A stretch of DNA of 64,000 nt from CAZFQG01 sp964520785. Its GTDB lineage: Bacteria > Planctomycetota > Planctomycetia > Pirellulales > Thermoguttaceae. The DNA is taken from positions 1 through 64,000 of the forward strand of contig CAZFQG010000005.1 of NCBI GenBank assembly GCA_964520785.1, given 5' to 3'. Position 1 is the stretch's first letter, and each line of letters begins with the position of its first letter. This document shows, piece by piece, positions 7,821 to 16,873 of the stretch. The notes beneath the pieces are model-generated. The model searched no databases. It was not told the origin of the DNA and worked only from the letters and a program-made list of their open reading frames with translations. Made by a program: the position numbers and the translations under genes.

Positions 7821-9187
7821 TCCAGGAATCCCTACAAAAAGAGACCCGGGACATCATCCTGGACTCGATCGCCGACGGCGTCTTCACCGTGGACGACCGC
7901 TGGCGGATCACCTCCTTCAACCGCGCCGCGGAGGAAATTACCGGCGTCTCGACCGAAGAAGTCCTCGGCCGGCGCTGCTGCGACGTCTTCCACGCGAACA
8001 TCTGCGAGAGCGAATGCGCCTTGCGCGAGGCCATCCGCACCGGTAACGCGATCACCTCCAAACCGATCTACATCGTCCGTGCCGATGGGCGGCGGATTCC
8101 CATCAGCATCTCCGCGACGACCCTGGAGGACCGCGACGGGAACGTCATCGGCGGCGTCGAGACGTTCCGCGACTTGAGCGCCATCGAGGAACTCCGCAAG
8201 GAACTCGACGAGAAATACACCTTCGCCGACATCGTCGCGCGGAGCCCCGCGATGCAGCGGATCCTCGCGACGCTCCCCCGGCTCGCCGATAGCAGCAGCA
8301 CCGTCCTCGTCGAAGGGCCCAGCGGCACCGGAAAGGAACTTATCGCCCGGGCGATTCACGACCTTTCGCCGCGGAGCAAGAAGCGTTTCGTGGCGATCAA
8401 CTGCGGCGCGTTGCCGGATACGCTTCTGGAATCGGAACTCTTCGGTTACAAGGCGGGCGCCTTCACCGACGCGAAGTCGGACAAGCCGGGCCGGTTCGCG
8501 GTCGCCGAGGGGGGCACGCTCTTCCTGGACGAAATCGGCGACATCTCACCCGCCATGCAGGTGAAGCTGCTGCGCGTCTTGCAGGAACGGACCTACGAGC
8601 CGCTCGGCGCGGTCGAGCCGGTCCGTGCGGACGTCCGGATCATCGCGGCGACGAACCGCAATCTCCTGGAACTGGTGAGACGGGGCGAGTTCCGGGACGA
8701 CTTGTACTACCGCATCAACGTCGTCCGACTGCAACTTCCCCCCCTGCGCGAGCGCCGCGAGGATCTGCCGCTGCTGATCCGGCATTTCATCGACAAACTC
8801 AATCGCGTGCAGCAGAAAAACATCGACGGCGTGAGCGAAGAAGCGATGGCCGTCCTGCTGGATCACGACTACCCCGGCAATATCCGCGAACTGGAAAACG
8901 CCCTGGAACATGCCTTCGTCCTCTGCCGCGAAGGCTTGATCGGACCGGCCCACCTGCCGCCGGAAATCCAGAAGTCCTTCGCCCCGAACCTCCCGGTAAG
9001 CGATCGCGTCCCGACGTTGGTGGAACTCGAGGCGGCGCACATCTCCGCGGCGCTTCGCCGCCACGGCGGCAACCGCAAGGCGGCCGCCGAAGAACTCGGC
9101 ATCCATCCCAGCACCCTCTTCCGCAAGGTGAAGGCGCTCGGAATCGAACTCCCACCAACCGACGGAAGGAGCGGTAAGGAGCCGTGA
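7817..9187 (+). CDS. PAS-sensing sigma54-dependent transcriptional activator
   Basis: 456 residues if started at TTG 7817, which overlaps the stop of the C45 gene. A PAS domain (about residues 8-120) carries an unusual cysteine set (RRCCDVFHANICESEC), suggesting a redox or cofactor sensor. The AAA+ domain (about 140-375) has Walker A GPSGTGKE and a Walker B-type LFLDEIGD. The sigma54-contact loop reads GAFTDA (residues 214-219) instead of GAFTGA. A Fis-type HTH (GGNRKAAAEELGIHPSTLFRKV) closes the protein. There is no receiver domain, so the signal probably acts directly on the PAS. It likely controls this operon or distant sigma54 promoters; I found no clear -24/-12 site before 6723. Confidence 0.85.
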   Translation: MIQESLQKETRDIILDSIADGVFTVDDRWRITSFNRAAEEITGVSTEEVLGRRCCDVFHANICESECALREAIRTGNAITSKPIYIVRADGRRIPISISATTLEDRDGNVIGGVETFRDLSAIEELRKELDEKYTFADIVARSPAMQRILATLPRLADSSSTVLVEGPSGTGKELIARAIHDLSPRSKKRFVAINCGALPDTLLESELFGYKAGAFTDAKSDKPGRFAVAEGGTLFLDEIGDISPAMQVKLLRVLQERTYEPLGAVEPVRADVRIIAATNRNLLELVRRGEFRDDLYYRINVVRLQLPPLRERREDLPLLIRHFIDKLNRVQQKNIDGVSEEAMAVLLDHDYPGNIRELENALEHAFVLCREGLIGPAHLPPEIQKSFAPNLPVSDRVPTLVELEAAHISAALRRHGGNRKAAAEELGIHPSTLFRKVKALGIELPPTDGRSGKEP

Positions 9188-10059
9188 TCCGGCACGCCTG
9201 GGCCCTGCCGCTTCTGGCGATTCTCCTCGGCTGCCACTCGTCGCCCGAGCGGGATATCCCCTCGGCACGCCTTCCTAACCGCATCGTGTCCACCGCGCCG
9301 AGCATTACCGAAACCCTGTACCAACTCGGACTGGGGGACCGCGTCGTCGGAGTGAGCCGGTTCTGCGTCTATCCCCCCGAGGCGACGGAGAAGACGAACG
9401 TCGGCGGCCTGCTCGATCCCAACCTGGAAGTCCTCGTCGGCCTTCAGCCCGATCTGGTCATCCTGCTCGACTCGGCCGGTCCGCTCCGCGACGGAATCGA
9501 GAAACTCGGCATTCCCCATCTGAGCGTAAACAACCGGACCGTCGACGACGTCTTCGAGTCGTTTCGCCTGATCGGACATACTTGCGGGGTGGAAAGGGAG
9601 GCCGGCGAACTCATCCGGAATCTCCGCGGACGGATCGCGAGCGTCAAGGAAAAGACGAAAGACCGCAGCCGGCCCCGGGTTCTCTTCGTCGTCAGCCGGC
9701 TTCTGGATTCCGGCGACATCCGGGACGTCTACGTTGCCGCGGAGGACGGGTACTTCAGCCGGCTCCTCGCACTGGCCGGCGGTGAGAACGCCTGCCCGGC
9801 CGGATCGGAGACCTTCCCGGTCGTCTCCGTCGAGGGGCTCCTCCGGATGAACCCCGACGTGATCCTCGATGCCTCCTTCACGACCGGTTCTTCCGCGGGT
9901 GAATCCGCCACGCAGGCCCTCGATGACTGGAAATCGCTGCCGACACTCGCCGCGGTGAAAAACGGCCGGGTTCACGCGTTGGAAGAAGACTTCGCCCGGA
10001 TTCCCGGCCCCCGGTTCGTGCTTCTTCTGGAACGAATGGCCGAACTGATTGGAGACTAA
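9184..10059 (+). CDS. BtuF-like periplasmic metal/corrinoid-binding lipoprotein
   Basis: 291 residues, starting at GTG 9184, which overlaps the previous stop (GTGA). The signal MIRHAWALPLLAILLGC ends in lipobox LLGC with Cys17. Then comes RIVSTAPSITETLYQLGLGDRVVGVSRFCVYPPEA, the hallmark of BtuF/FepB-type (class III) substrate-binding proteins, with a long central helix and a second lobe (VVSVEGLLRMNPDVILDAS). Relatives deliver vitamin B12, haem or iron siderophores to an ABC importer. No permease or ATPase follows, so it must work with transporter parts elsewhere. Translational coupling to a sigma54 activator is unusual. Confidence 0.8.
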   Translation: MIRHAWALPLLAILLGCHSSPERDIPSARLPNRIVSTAPSITETLYQLGLGDRVVGVSRFCVYPPEATEKTNVGGLLDPNLEVLVGLQPDLVILLDSAGPLRDGIEKLGIPHLSVNNRTVDDVFESFRLIGHTCGVEREAGELIRNLRGRIASVKEKTKDRSRPRVLFVVSRLLDSGDIRDVYVAAEDGYFSRLLALAGGENACPAGSETFPVVSVEGLLRMNPDVILDASFTTGSSAGESATQALDDWKSLPTLAAVKNGRVHALEEDFARIPGPRFVLLLERMAELIGD

Positions 10060-10180
10060 CACCCTAAATGGAGGGGTAGCAAATGACCGAATTCCTTATC
10101 CGAAAGACCCGATTTCGCCGCAAACCCGGATTTCAGGGGTCGCTTGTATCGGGTAAAATGAAAGTGGATAGGAGTTGTTG

Positions 10181-10212
10181 TTTTGACGACCACGCTGTTT
10201 TTGACGACCACG
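10181..10212 (+). repeat. short direct duplication upstream of the fused cytochrome
   Basis: TTTTGACGACCACG occurs at 10181-10194 and again at 10199-10212 (18-base period). It lies in the leader of the gene that starts at 10267. Confidence 0.6.
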
Positions 10213-10266
10213 AGGTGCATGATGTATCCGCGGACCGCGAGAATGGTTCAAGTGAGGGAATCTCGG

Positions 10267-13200
10267 ATGTGGACTTGTGTCGCCGCGGCGTTGGTCCTGC
10301 TGGGTCCGGCGACGCTTTCGGCCGTGGCGGGAGGCTTCACGCTACGTGCGGACTGGTTCGACCGGGGCAACGCGGCCGTCGACGGGGTCTATGCCGACCG
10401 GTATCACTGCATCTATAATGGTGGCACCGTACCGAATCGGACGGAATACGACATCGAGTTCCCGGCGACCGGAAGATACCGCGTTTCGGCGCTTTACGCG
10501 GCGGCCGATTCGCGACCGGTGGATTTGCATCTCGACGGCGAAAAGATTTACCAAGGTTTCGGCTCCGTGACGGGGAGTTGGAGTACTAGCAGCGCGACGT
10601 GGGAGGCACAATGCGAAGTGGACATTACGGCTGGTCGCCACACCATTGCGCTGGTTTGTCCCGGGCCCTATTTTCCCCACATCTGCGCGCTGCGATTCGA
10701 GACGGACGCGCCATTTCCGGCCGAATGGCGGCTCGCACGGGCCGTCGCCGAGGAGAAGACCGAGGCGGAGGAACGCGGCTCGGCGGGTCAGATCACGCCG
10801 TGGAGCGGCGGATGGTTCGCGGAGGTCGCGGAAGATCGGCTCAAGAAGGGAGAAAGCGGCGGTATCTTCACGGGGCATCTGGCGGCCGAAACGCGGCTCG
10901 TGGCGCTATTGGAGGAAGGGTGTGCGGTCGAGATTACTCAACACGTCCGGGAGGGGGTGAAAGGGTACGATCCGAACGACGAGTTGACCTGGCACTTGAA
11001 GCCCGAGGACGACAAGGGGCCTCCACGGCGACAATGGTTCGCCGTGGTCGTGCCGAAGTCGGATGGTACCGCGAACCGGTTCGTCTATCCGCTATATGAA
11101 GACCGCCTCGGCGAGATGTCGCGGCGGACGATTGTCCTCATCGATGACTTCCGGACCCTGCCCGGCACGGCCGCCGATTACCTGGAGGCCCAGCGGAAAG
11201 CGGCCGAGACGGCTCTGGCCGCGTCCGAGGCTCAAGCGGACACAAACGCCACCGAGAAGGACGCGGCCTATTGGCGGGCGCGATTCTCGGAGATTCACCA
11301 GGCGGCCGCGCGCTATGTCGCCGTAGCGAAGGCGAATCCACTCGTCGATTTCGACCGTATCCTCCTTGTCCGGCGGAACGAGGGGAACCTGGGATTGCCC
11401 CAGAATTGGCAGAGCAACTGCGTTCTGCCTCGCGGCGGCTTCAATGACCGGCTCGTGGCGATGTCCCTCTCCGATCCGGGCCGCTCGCTGGACACGGTCT
11501 ATGAACCACGAAGGCCCACGTTCGTCGGGGACGTCGACTTGCACTTCGACGCGAACCGGTTGCTTTTCTCCGGCGTCGGCGAGGATGGGAAGTGGAATAT
11601 CTTCGAACTCTCGCTGGAAGACGGAACTACGCGGCAGGTGACGCCCAGCTTTCCGGAGGCCGACAATTATGACGCCTGTTATCTTCCGGACGGCGCGGTA
11701 ATCTTCAGCTCCACCGCCTGCTATTCCAGCGTTCCGTGCGTGAACGGATCGACGAGGGTGGCCAACTTGTACCGGATCGAGCCGGACGGCCAAACGATCC
11801 GCAGGCTTTGTTTCGACCAGGAACACAACTGGTGCCCCACGATGCTTCCCAACGGCCGGGTTCTCTACCAGCGGTGGGAATACACCGATACGCCCCACGC
11901 CCACGCGCGGTTGATGTTCCACATGAACCCCGATGGGACGGGACAGATGGAGTACTACGGCAGCAATTCCTACTGGCCGAATTCGATGTTCTACGCTCGG
12001 CCGATCCCGGAGACGCCAGGCATGTTCGCGGCGATCGTAACGGGCCACCACGGGGTTCCGCGGATGGGGGAATTGGTCGTCTTCGACGTCCGTGAGGGCC
12101 GCCGCGAGGCGGACGGCGCTCTCCGGCGTATCTGCCACAACCAGAAGGAAGTCGTTTCTCCGACGGACCCGAAGTACGAGTCGACGCTCATCGTGGACAA
12201 CTTGGTCGACCAGACGTGGCCGAAATTCCTGCATCCTTACCCTCTGAGCGAGAAATACTTCTTGACGGCCTGCCAGCCGTTGCCGGACGCGCCCTGGGGG
12301 ATTTACCTGGCCGACGAATTCGACAACCTGGTCTTATTGAAGGAGCTTCCCGGTTTCGCCCTGTTCGAGCCCCTTCCGTTGAAACAGACACCCAAGCCGC
12401 CAATCATCCCGGACAAGACTGATCCCGAAAGCGACGAGGCGGTCGTCTACCTGGCGGACATCTACAAGGGGGACGGGTTGCGCGGCGTTCCGCGCGGGAC
12501 GGTGAAGTCGCTGCGCCTCATCTCCTACCACTACCTCTACCCGAACATGGGAGGACCGCAGGGGGTGGTGGGCATGGAGGGGCCCTGGGACATCAAACGG
12601 ATTATCGGCACCGTCCCGGTCCGTCCGGACGGTTCGGCGGCATTCAAGGTTCCCGCGAATACGCCAATCGCCGTGCAGCCGCTCGATTCCGAAGGCAAGG
12701 CTCTCCAACTGATGCGGAGCTGGTTTACCGCGATGCCGGGGGAGGCTCTGTCGTGCGTCGGCTGCCACGAGTCGCAGAACTCTTCGCCGCCGGCCACTTA
12801 CACCGCGTCCCTCACCCACCGAATCGACCCGATCGAGCCGTGGTACGGCCCCGCGCGGGGTTTCAGTTTCGCCAGAGAAGTCCAGCCGGTTCTGGAGCGT
12901 TACTGCGTCGATTGCCACGACGGCAAGACCGAAACGGACGGACGGACGGCGTTTGACCTCCGCGGTGGGACGATGATTAGCGGATACACGAGCTATTTCC
13001 ACTACGGTGCCCACGACGCGGGCCATTTCAGTACGTCTTACGCCGAGTTGCACCGCTACGTCCGCCGGCCGGGGCTGGAAAGTGACTACCACCTGTTGAT
13101 GCCGATGGAATACCACGCGAACGCGACGCAGTTGATGCAGTTGCTTTCGAAGGGGCACTACGGCGTCGAACTGGACGATGAGGCGATGGACCGACTCGTG

Positions 13201-14328
13201 ACGTGGATCGACCTGAACGCACCTTACCACGCCACGTGGACCGAGATCGCCGGAGCCGAACGTGTGAAGCCATGGGCCGACTTGCGGCGCGAGTATCTGA
13301 AGCGGTTCGCGGGGCAGGACATCGATTTCGAGGCGGTCTATCCGGTTTCGTACCGGGCCGAGAAACCGGTTGGAAAAGCCGGTGAAACGGTGGCCGCCGA
13401 GGCGGCGGAAGCCCTACCGGCGCCTGGGTTTCCCGGATGGCCGTTCGACGCGGAGGAGGCGAAGCGGCGCCAGGCCGCCCAGGACGGGGAATACGTCCGG
13501 ACGGTCGATTTGGCCGAAGGTGTTTCGCTGGAAGTCGTCCGCGTCCCTCCGGGGGAATTCGTCATGGGAAGCGCCGATCCGCGGTTTTCCGACGAATCGC
13601 CGCAGGCGGTCGTCCGGATCGACAGGCCGTTCTGGATGGGTCGCGTCGAAGTGAGCAATGCGCAGTTCAATGCCTTCGATCCGGAACACGACAGTCGCGT
13701 CGAATCCCGGTTTGGAATGCAATTCGGCGTCCGCGGGTTCTATGTCAACGCGCCGGAGCAACCGGTCGTGCGCGTCTCATGGGAGAAGGCGATGGCCTTC
13801 TGCGAGTGGCTTAGCGCCAAGACCGGAAAGAGGTGGTCGCTTCCGACGGAGGCCCAATGGGAGTATGCCTGCCGCGCGGGAACGGCGTCCGGTTTTTCGT
13901 TCGGCGACGAGTCCGTGGATTATTCCAATCACGCGAATCTGGCCGATCAAACCCTCAAGGACTTCACCTGTCATCCCTATTTCAAGACACTCAAGAAAGC
14001 GACCCCCTCCAAGTTCGACGACTGGATTCCGCGGGACGACCGCTTCAACGACGGGGCACTCCTTTCCGTTGCCGGCGGGCAATACGCGGCGAATCCGTGG
14101 GGGCTCTACGACATGCACGGCAACGTCGCCGAGTGGACCCGGACCGCGTACCGGCCGTATCCGTACCACGAAGACGGCCGAAACGATCCCTCCGGCGAAG
14201 AATCCCGCGTGGTCCGCGGCGGGTCGTGGCGGGATCGACCGCGGCACGCGCGCAGCGCCTTCCGCTTGGCCTACCGGCCCTATCAGGGCGTGTACAACGT
14301 CGGGTTCCGCGTCGTTTGCGAGGAATGA
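10267..14328 (+). CDS. secreted HzsA-like cytochrome c fused to an FGE-like domain
   Basis: 1353 residues from ATG 10267 (GAGGGA 7 bases upstream), with signal peptide MWTCVAAALVLLGPATLSAVA. An N-terminal beta-sandwich (about residues 25-140) resembles carbohydrate-binding modules. A central TolB-like propeller region (about 360-815) has repeats such as NWCPTMLPNGRVLYQRWEY. Two c-type haem sites follow, CVGCH (Cys830) and CVDCH (Cys880, in a REVQPVLERYCVDCH context). The last ~265 residues form a formylglycine-generating-enzyme/sulfatase-modifying-factor fold (PPGEFVMG, LPTEAQWEYACRAG, NVAEWT, VVRGGSWRD). The C-terminal cysteines used by true FGE are absent (ARSAFRLA), so this lobe is probably a binding or structural module. 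The middle resembles hydrazine synthase alpha-like proteins common in planctomycetes; nothing here implies hydrazine chemistry. Confidence 0.8.
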   Translation: MWTCVAAALVLLGPATLSAVAGGFTLRADWFDRGNAAVDGVYADRYHCIYNGGTVPNRTEYDIEFPATGRYRVSALYAAADSRPVDLHLDGEKIYQGFGSVTGSWSTSSATWEAQCEVDITAGRHTIALVCPGPYFPHICALRFETDAPFPAEWRLARAVAEEKTEAEERGSAGQITPWSGGWFAEVAEDRLKKGESGGIFTGHLAAETRLVALLEEGCAVEITQHVREGVKGYDPNDELTWHLKPEDDKGPPRRQWFAVVVPKSDGTANRFVYPLYEDRLGEMSRRTIVLIDDFRTLPGTAADYLEAQRKAAETALAASEAQADTNATEKDAAYWRARFSEIHQAAARYVAVAKANPLVDFDRILLVRRNEGNLGLPQNWQSNCVLPRGGFNDRLVAMSLSDPGRSLDTVYEPRRPTFVGDVDLHFDANRLLFSGVGEDGKWNIFELSLEDGTTRQVTPSFPEADNYDACYLPDGAVIFSSTACYSSVPCVNGSTRVANLYRIEPDGQTIRRLCFDQEHNWCPTMLPNGRVLYQRWEYTDTPHAHARLMFHMNPDGTGQMEYYGSNSYWPNSMFYARPIPETPGMFAAIVTGHHGVPRMGELVVFDVREGRREADGALRRICHNQKEVVSPTDPKYESTLIVDNLVDQTWPKFLHPYPLSEKYFLTACQPLPDAPWGIYLADEFDNLVLLKELPGFALFEPLPLKQTPKPPIIPDKTDPESDEAVVYLADIYKGDGLRGVPRGTVKSLRLISYHYLYPNMGGPQGVVGMEGPWDIKRIIGTVPVRPDGSAAFKVPANTPIAVQPLDSEGKALQLMRSWFTAMPGEALSCVGCHESQNSSPPATYTASLTHRIDPIEPWYGPARGFSFAREVQPVLERYCVDCHDGKTETDGRTAFDLRGGTMISGYTSYFHYGAHDAGHFSTSYAELHRYVRRPGLESDYHLLMPMEYHANATQLMQLLSKGHYGVELDDEAMDRLVTWIDLNAPYHATWTEIAGAERVKPWADLRREYLKRFAGQDIDFEAVYPVSYRAEKPVGKAGETVAAEAAEALPAPGFPGWPFDAEEAKRRQAAQDGEYVRTVDLAEGVSLEVVRVPPGEFVMGSADPRFSDESPQAVVRIDRPFWMGRVEVSNAQFNAFDPEHDSRVESRFGMQFGVRGFYVNAPEQPVVRVSWEKAMAFCEWLSAKTGKRWSLPTEAQWEYACRAGTASGFSFGDESVDYSNHANLADQTLKDFTCHPYFKTLKKATPSKFDDWIPRDDRFNDGALLSVAGGQYAANPWGLYDMHGNVAEWTRTAYRPYPYHEDGRNDPSGEESRVVRGGSWRDRPRHARSAFRLAYRPYQGVYNVGFRVVCEE

Positions 14329-14367
14329 GGAATAGCCCCCCCCGGCCGGTGGCGCCGGTCTCCCTTT

Positions 14368-15543
14368 TCAATCCCGTGCCTTGAGTCCCCCTTCGAATCC
14401 CAGCATGGTTCTGAGGCGTTCCGGATGGAGCGATGCGCGGAGGGCCGTCCTCCGGTCGATGAGGTTTTCGTTGTACAACTCCTGCAACGACATGTTGAAG
14501 TTTCTCATGCCGTCCTCGCCGCCGGCGATGATGTCTTCCAGTTTGTTCTCTTCTCCCCGCTCGATGTACATCTTCACGCCGGACGTATTGATGAGCACCT
14601 CGGTGGCCGGAACGCGGTGAATTTCCGGGTTCGTGCAGGGGAGAAGCATCTGGTTCATGATCGCGATCAACGTGGTGCTCAGATTCCGCTGAACGGCCTC
14701 CCTTTCCGCTTGGCTAAAAAAGTTGAGGATCCGGTAAAATGTTTGGAATGCCTCGGCCGTGTGCAGCGACGTCAGGACGAGGTGGCCCGTTTCCGCCGCG
14801 GTGATCGCGGTACGGACCGTATCGGCGTCGCGCATTTCGCCGATGACGATCACGTCCGGGTCCTGACGGACGACGGCCCTGAGCGCCTCGGCATAGGTGG
14901 GAAAGTCCTCGCCCAGTTCGCGTTGATTGATTCGCGACTTGTCGTTCTCGATGACGAATTCGATGGGGTCCTCGATCGTCACGACGTGCTTCATCTCCCT
15001 CTGGTTGATGTAGTGCAACATGGCCGCCAGTGTCGTCGACTTTCCGCTTCCCGTCTCGCCGCCGACGACGATAATCCCCTTGGGCCGCATGGTGATCGCC
15101 GTCTCGTACACCGCCGGCAGATGCAAGTCTTCGAACGTAGGAATCTCCAGCTTGATTCGCCGTATGGCCGCCGCCATTTCACCGCGTGATTGGTACAATT
15201 GAATCCGGTAGCGGACCCGCTTCCGTGTGTCGTTCACGGCGATCATCTCCTCGTGCGCGTAGTCCACGTAGCCCTGTTTGTGGTATGTCTCGCGGCGCGC
15301 GTCGTTCAGCGTGCAGCTCATGATCGCCTCGACTTCCCCCGGTCGCAGTCCCTCTCCCTTTACCGACGCGAAACGCCCCGGCAGGCGGAAGTACGGCGTC
15401 GCCCCCACCATCATGTGAATATCGGAAGCGTTGATCCGCTCGGCGGTCTGAAACAACTTCATCAGAATACTGCCATCGTCCGCTTTGAGCCCGATGCCCG
15501 AGAGGGCAACGCTGTGATGGGCGGATGCATCCGAGTGTACCAT
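14368..15543 (-). CDS. pilT: PilT-family twitching/type IV pilus retraction ATPase
   Basis: 391 residues from ATG 15543, which has GGGAG 8 bases upstream; an in-frame TTG at 15558 is the alternative. The N-terminal domain includes ASDIHMMVGATPYFRL. The ATPase core has Walker A GGETGSGKST (Lys168), an Asp-box segment EDPIEFV, Walker B VIVIGEMRDADT and a His-box segment TGHLVLTSLHT. Secretion ATPases of this class hydrolyse ATP at the inner membrane to disassemble pili. PilT, PilU and related paralogues are hard to separate by eye. It stands alone here, away from pilus structural genes. Confidence 0.85.
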   Translation of the reverse strand: MVHSDASAHHSVALSGIGLKADDGSILMKLFQTAERINASDIHMMVGATPYFRLPGRFASVKGEGLRPGEVEAIMSCTLNDARRETYHKQGYVDYAHEEMIAVNDTRKRVRYRIQLYQSRGEMAAAIRRIKLEIPTFEDLHLPAVYETAITMRPKGIIVVGGETGSGKSTTLAAMLHYINQREMKHVVTIEDPIEFVIENDKSRINQRELGEDFPTYAEALRAVVRQDPDVIVIGEMRDADTVRTAITAAETGHLVLTSLHTAEAFQTFYRILNFFSQAEREAVQRNLSTTLIAIMNQMLLPCTNPEIHRVPATEVLINTSGVKMYIERGEENKLEDIIAGGEDGMRNFNMSLQELYNENLIDRRTALRASLHPERLRTMLGFEGGLKARD

Positions 15544-16429
15544 GGCCGAGGCTCCCAATCGCCTTTGCGGTTGTCAGAAAACGTACCCAAATACCGTTGC
15601 GTTTGAGCCTACCAGAAATCGCCATCCGACGGAAGGGCTTCTATTGAGTTCCCGTAAAAAATGGTTTTTTCCAGAAACCGATGTATTAACTGTCGAGACC
15701 CGAGCCGGGCATCTGTGCCGTCTTGGAGAATTCCGAAGAATAGACGGACTCGATGGACCGGTCGTGGCGTCCCTTCCGGGGACAACTGCTGGGGCGACTC
15801 CAAACCCCCTGAGCCGGGAGAATTGAAACTTCAGGCCCTCCGGCAGTTGTCGCGGCGTCCTCGAAATAAAACCGCGTCTTTCGTTCGCGAGGACGGATGA
15901 TTCAATCGAAAGAGAATCCCCCCCCTGTGTACAACGCCCAAGGAGTAGATAAGGAATCTAGCGTGCTTTGTCAAACGTAAATGTTCGGGTTGCCGTTTTG
16001 GATGTGAGTAGAGGCTCGTACGGCGTGGATCACAAACCGGGAACCTTGACGCAGGGGCGTTACGAATTGCGTATTCACAGAAGTCCGGCGATCTCCCGAC
16101 GGATGAATTGCTTACCCCGATCGAACTCGACCGGCGGATTATGCTGATCGATATCGTCGCGGACCGATCCGCGCCGCGATCTCCTTTCTTCTGGGCGGCC
16201 GTTGTCGCCGTCGTCGTCCTCGGCCTGGGATGGTACAGGCTGACCGGGACGAAAAAAGCAGTCCTCTTGGCGGAAGGAGAACGCGATGATACGCTGCCGG
16301 CAGCCGAGTGACATGACCGCGTCTCGATTCCGCTGATCGAAACTTCCGAGCCACCGATGGCGACCCCGGAAAACGTCCGCGTTCTGAAACCGGGAAAGAC
16401 GCCCCATCCGGCTGGTTCGCCCCAAAACC
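15544..16429. other. long stretch with little coding evidence
   Basis: About 890 bases between the pilT start and the small gene at 16430. A pyrimidine-rich section lies at 15590-15760. Apart from one possible short membrane peptide (16141-16311), frames here are interrupted or lack protein-like composition. No RNA gene or promoter is convincing. Confidence 0.4.
16141..16311 (+). CDS. possible small single-span membrane protein
   Basis: From ATG 16141 the frame gives 56 residues: a short charged start (MLIDIVADRSAPRS), one clear membrane helix (PFFWAAVVAVVVLGLGWYRL) and a polar tail. A GGCGGA sequence stands 2 bases before the ATG; the frame is open from an upstream TTG at 16108. No homologue is recognised. 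The sharp hydrophobic helix flanked by charges is the only evidence. Confidence 0.3.
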   Translation: MLIDIVADRSAPRSPFFWAAVVAVVVLGLGWYRLTGTKKAVLLAEGERDDTLPAAE

Positions 16430-16690
16430 CTACGCCGCCCTGCGTACTCCCAGTAGTTCCCGCATGGCCGGGGTGAGGGGAATCGTGTAGATGCGCGCAT
16501 CGTGGCGGAGGCCGTCGGCGACCTGTTCGAGTTGCTCCTGGACATCGACCGCCAGATCGATGAACATCATCTTGCGGCCCCGAATTTCGCACGCCCCAGC
16601 GCTACCGCCCCCGAGCCAATCTTGGCGGATTTCGTACCCCAACCGTTGGGCCAGGCGGACCGCTTCTTGCAGGAGTTGAGCCGTGTGCAT
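16430..16690 (-). CDS. small conserved hypothetical protein
   Basis: 86 residues from ATG 16690, with GAGGTG about 7 bases upstream. The sequence MHTAQLLQEAVRLAQRLGYE, a Gly-rich turn (WLGGGSAGAC), KMMFIDLAVDVQEQLEQVADGL and IPLTPAMRELLG suggests a compact alpha/beta fold of a type I have seen among planctomycete hypotheticals. One Cys follows the Gly-rich turn. It is divergent from the glycoside-hydrolase-like gene at 16932. Function unknown. Confidence 0.6.
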   Translation of the reverse strand: MHTAQLLQEAVRLAQRLGYEIRQDWLGGGSAGACEIRGRKMMFIDLAVDVQEQLEQVADGLRHDARIYTIPLTPAMRELLGVRRAA

Positions 16691-16873
16691 CCTTGCACCT
16701 CGAAAATAGTTGCGTCTGAATTCCGGAATACGCCCTGCCGCCTCGTGGGGCTCCGCGAGGGACTCCGTCTCGCGGCCGCGGGGGGGACGGCGAGGGATTA
16801 TAGCGAGGTGCCTCGTTCGACGCCATGCCGATTGGCAGTATTGCCCCAGGCGATTACAATCGAATGTGCTGTA

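Noticed and set aside
10267..14328. Anammox-type hydrazine synthase
   Set aside because: Only the propeller-cytochrome middle resembles the alpha subunit; beta and gamma subunits and other anammox genes are absent, and such paralogues are common in non-anammox planctomycetes.
15831..16592. Minus-strand frame of about 250 codons
   Set aside because: Its sequence is Arg/Ser/Pro-rich without hydrophobic core, and it overlaps the better-supported 86-residue gene at 16430.
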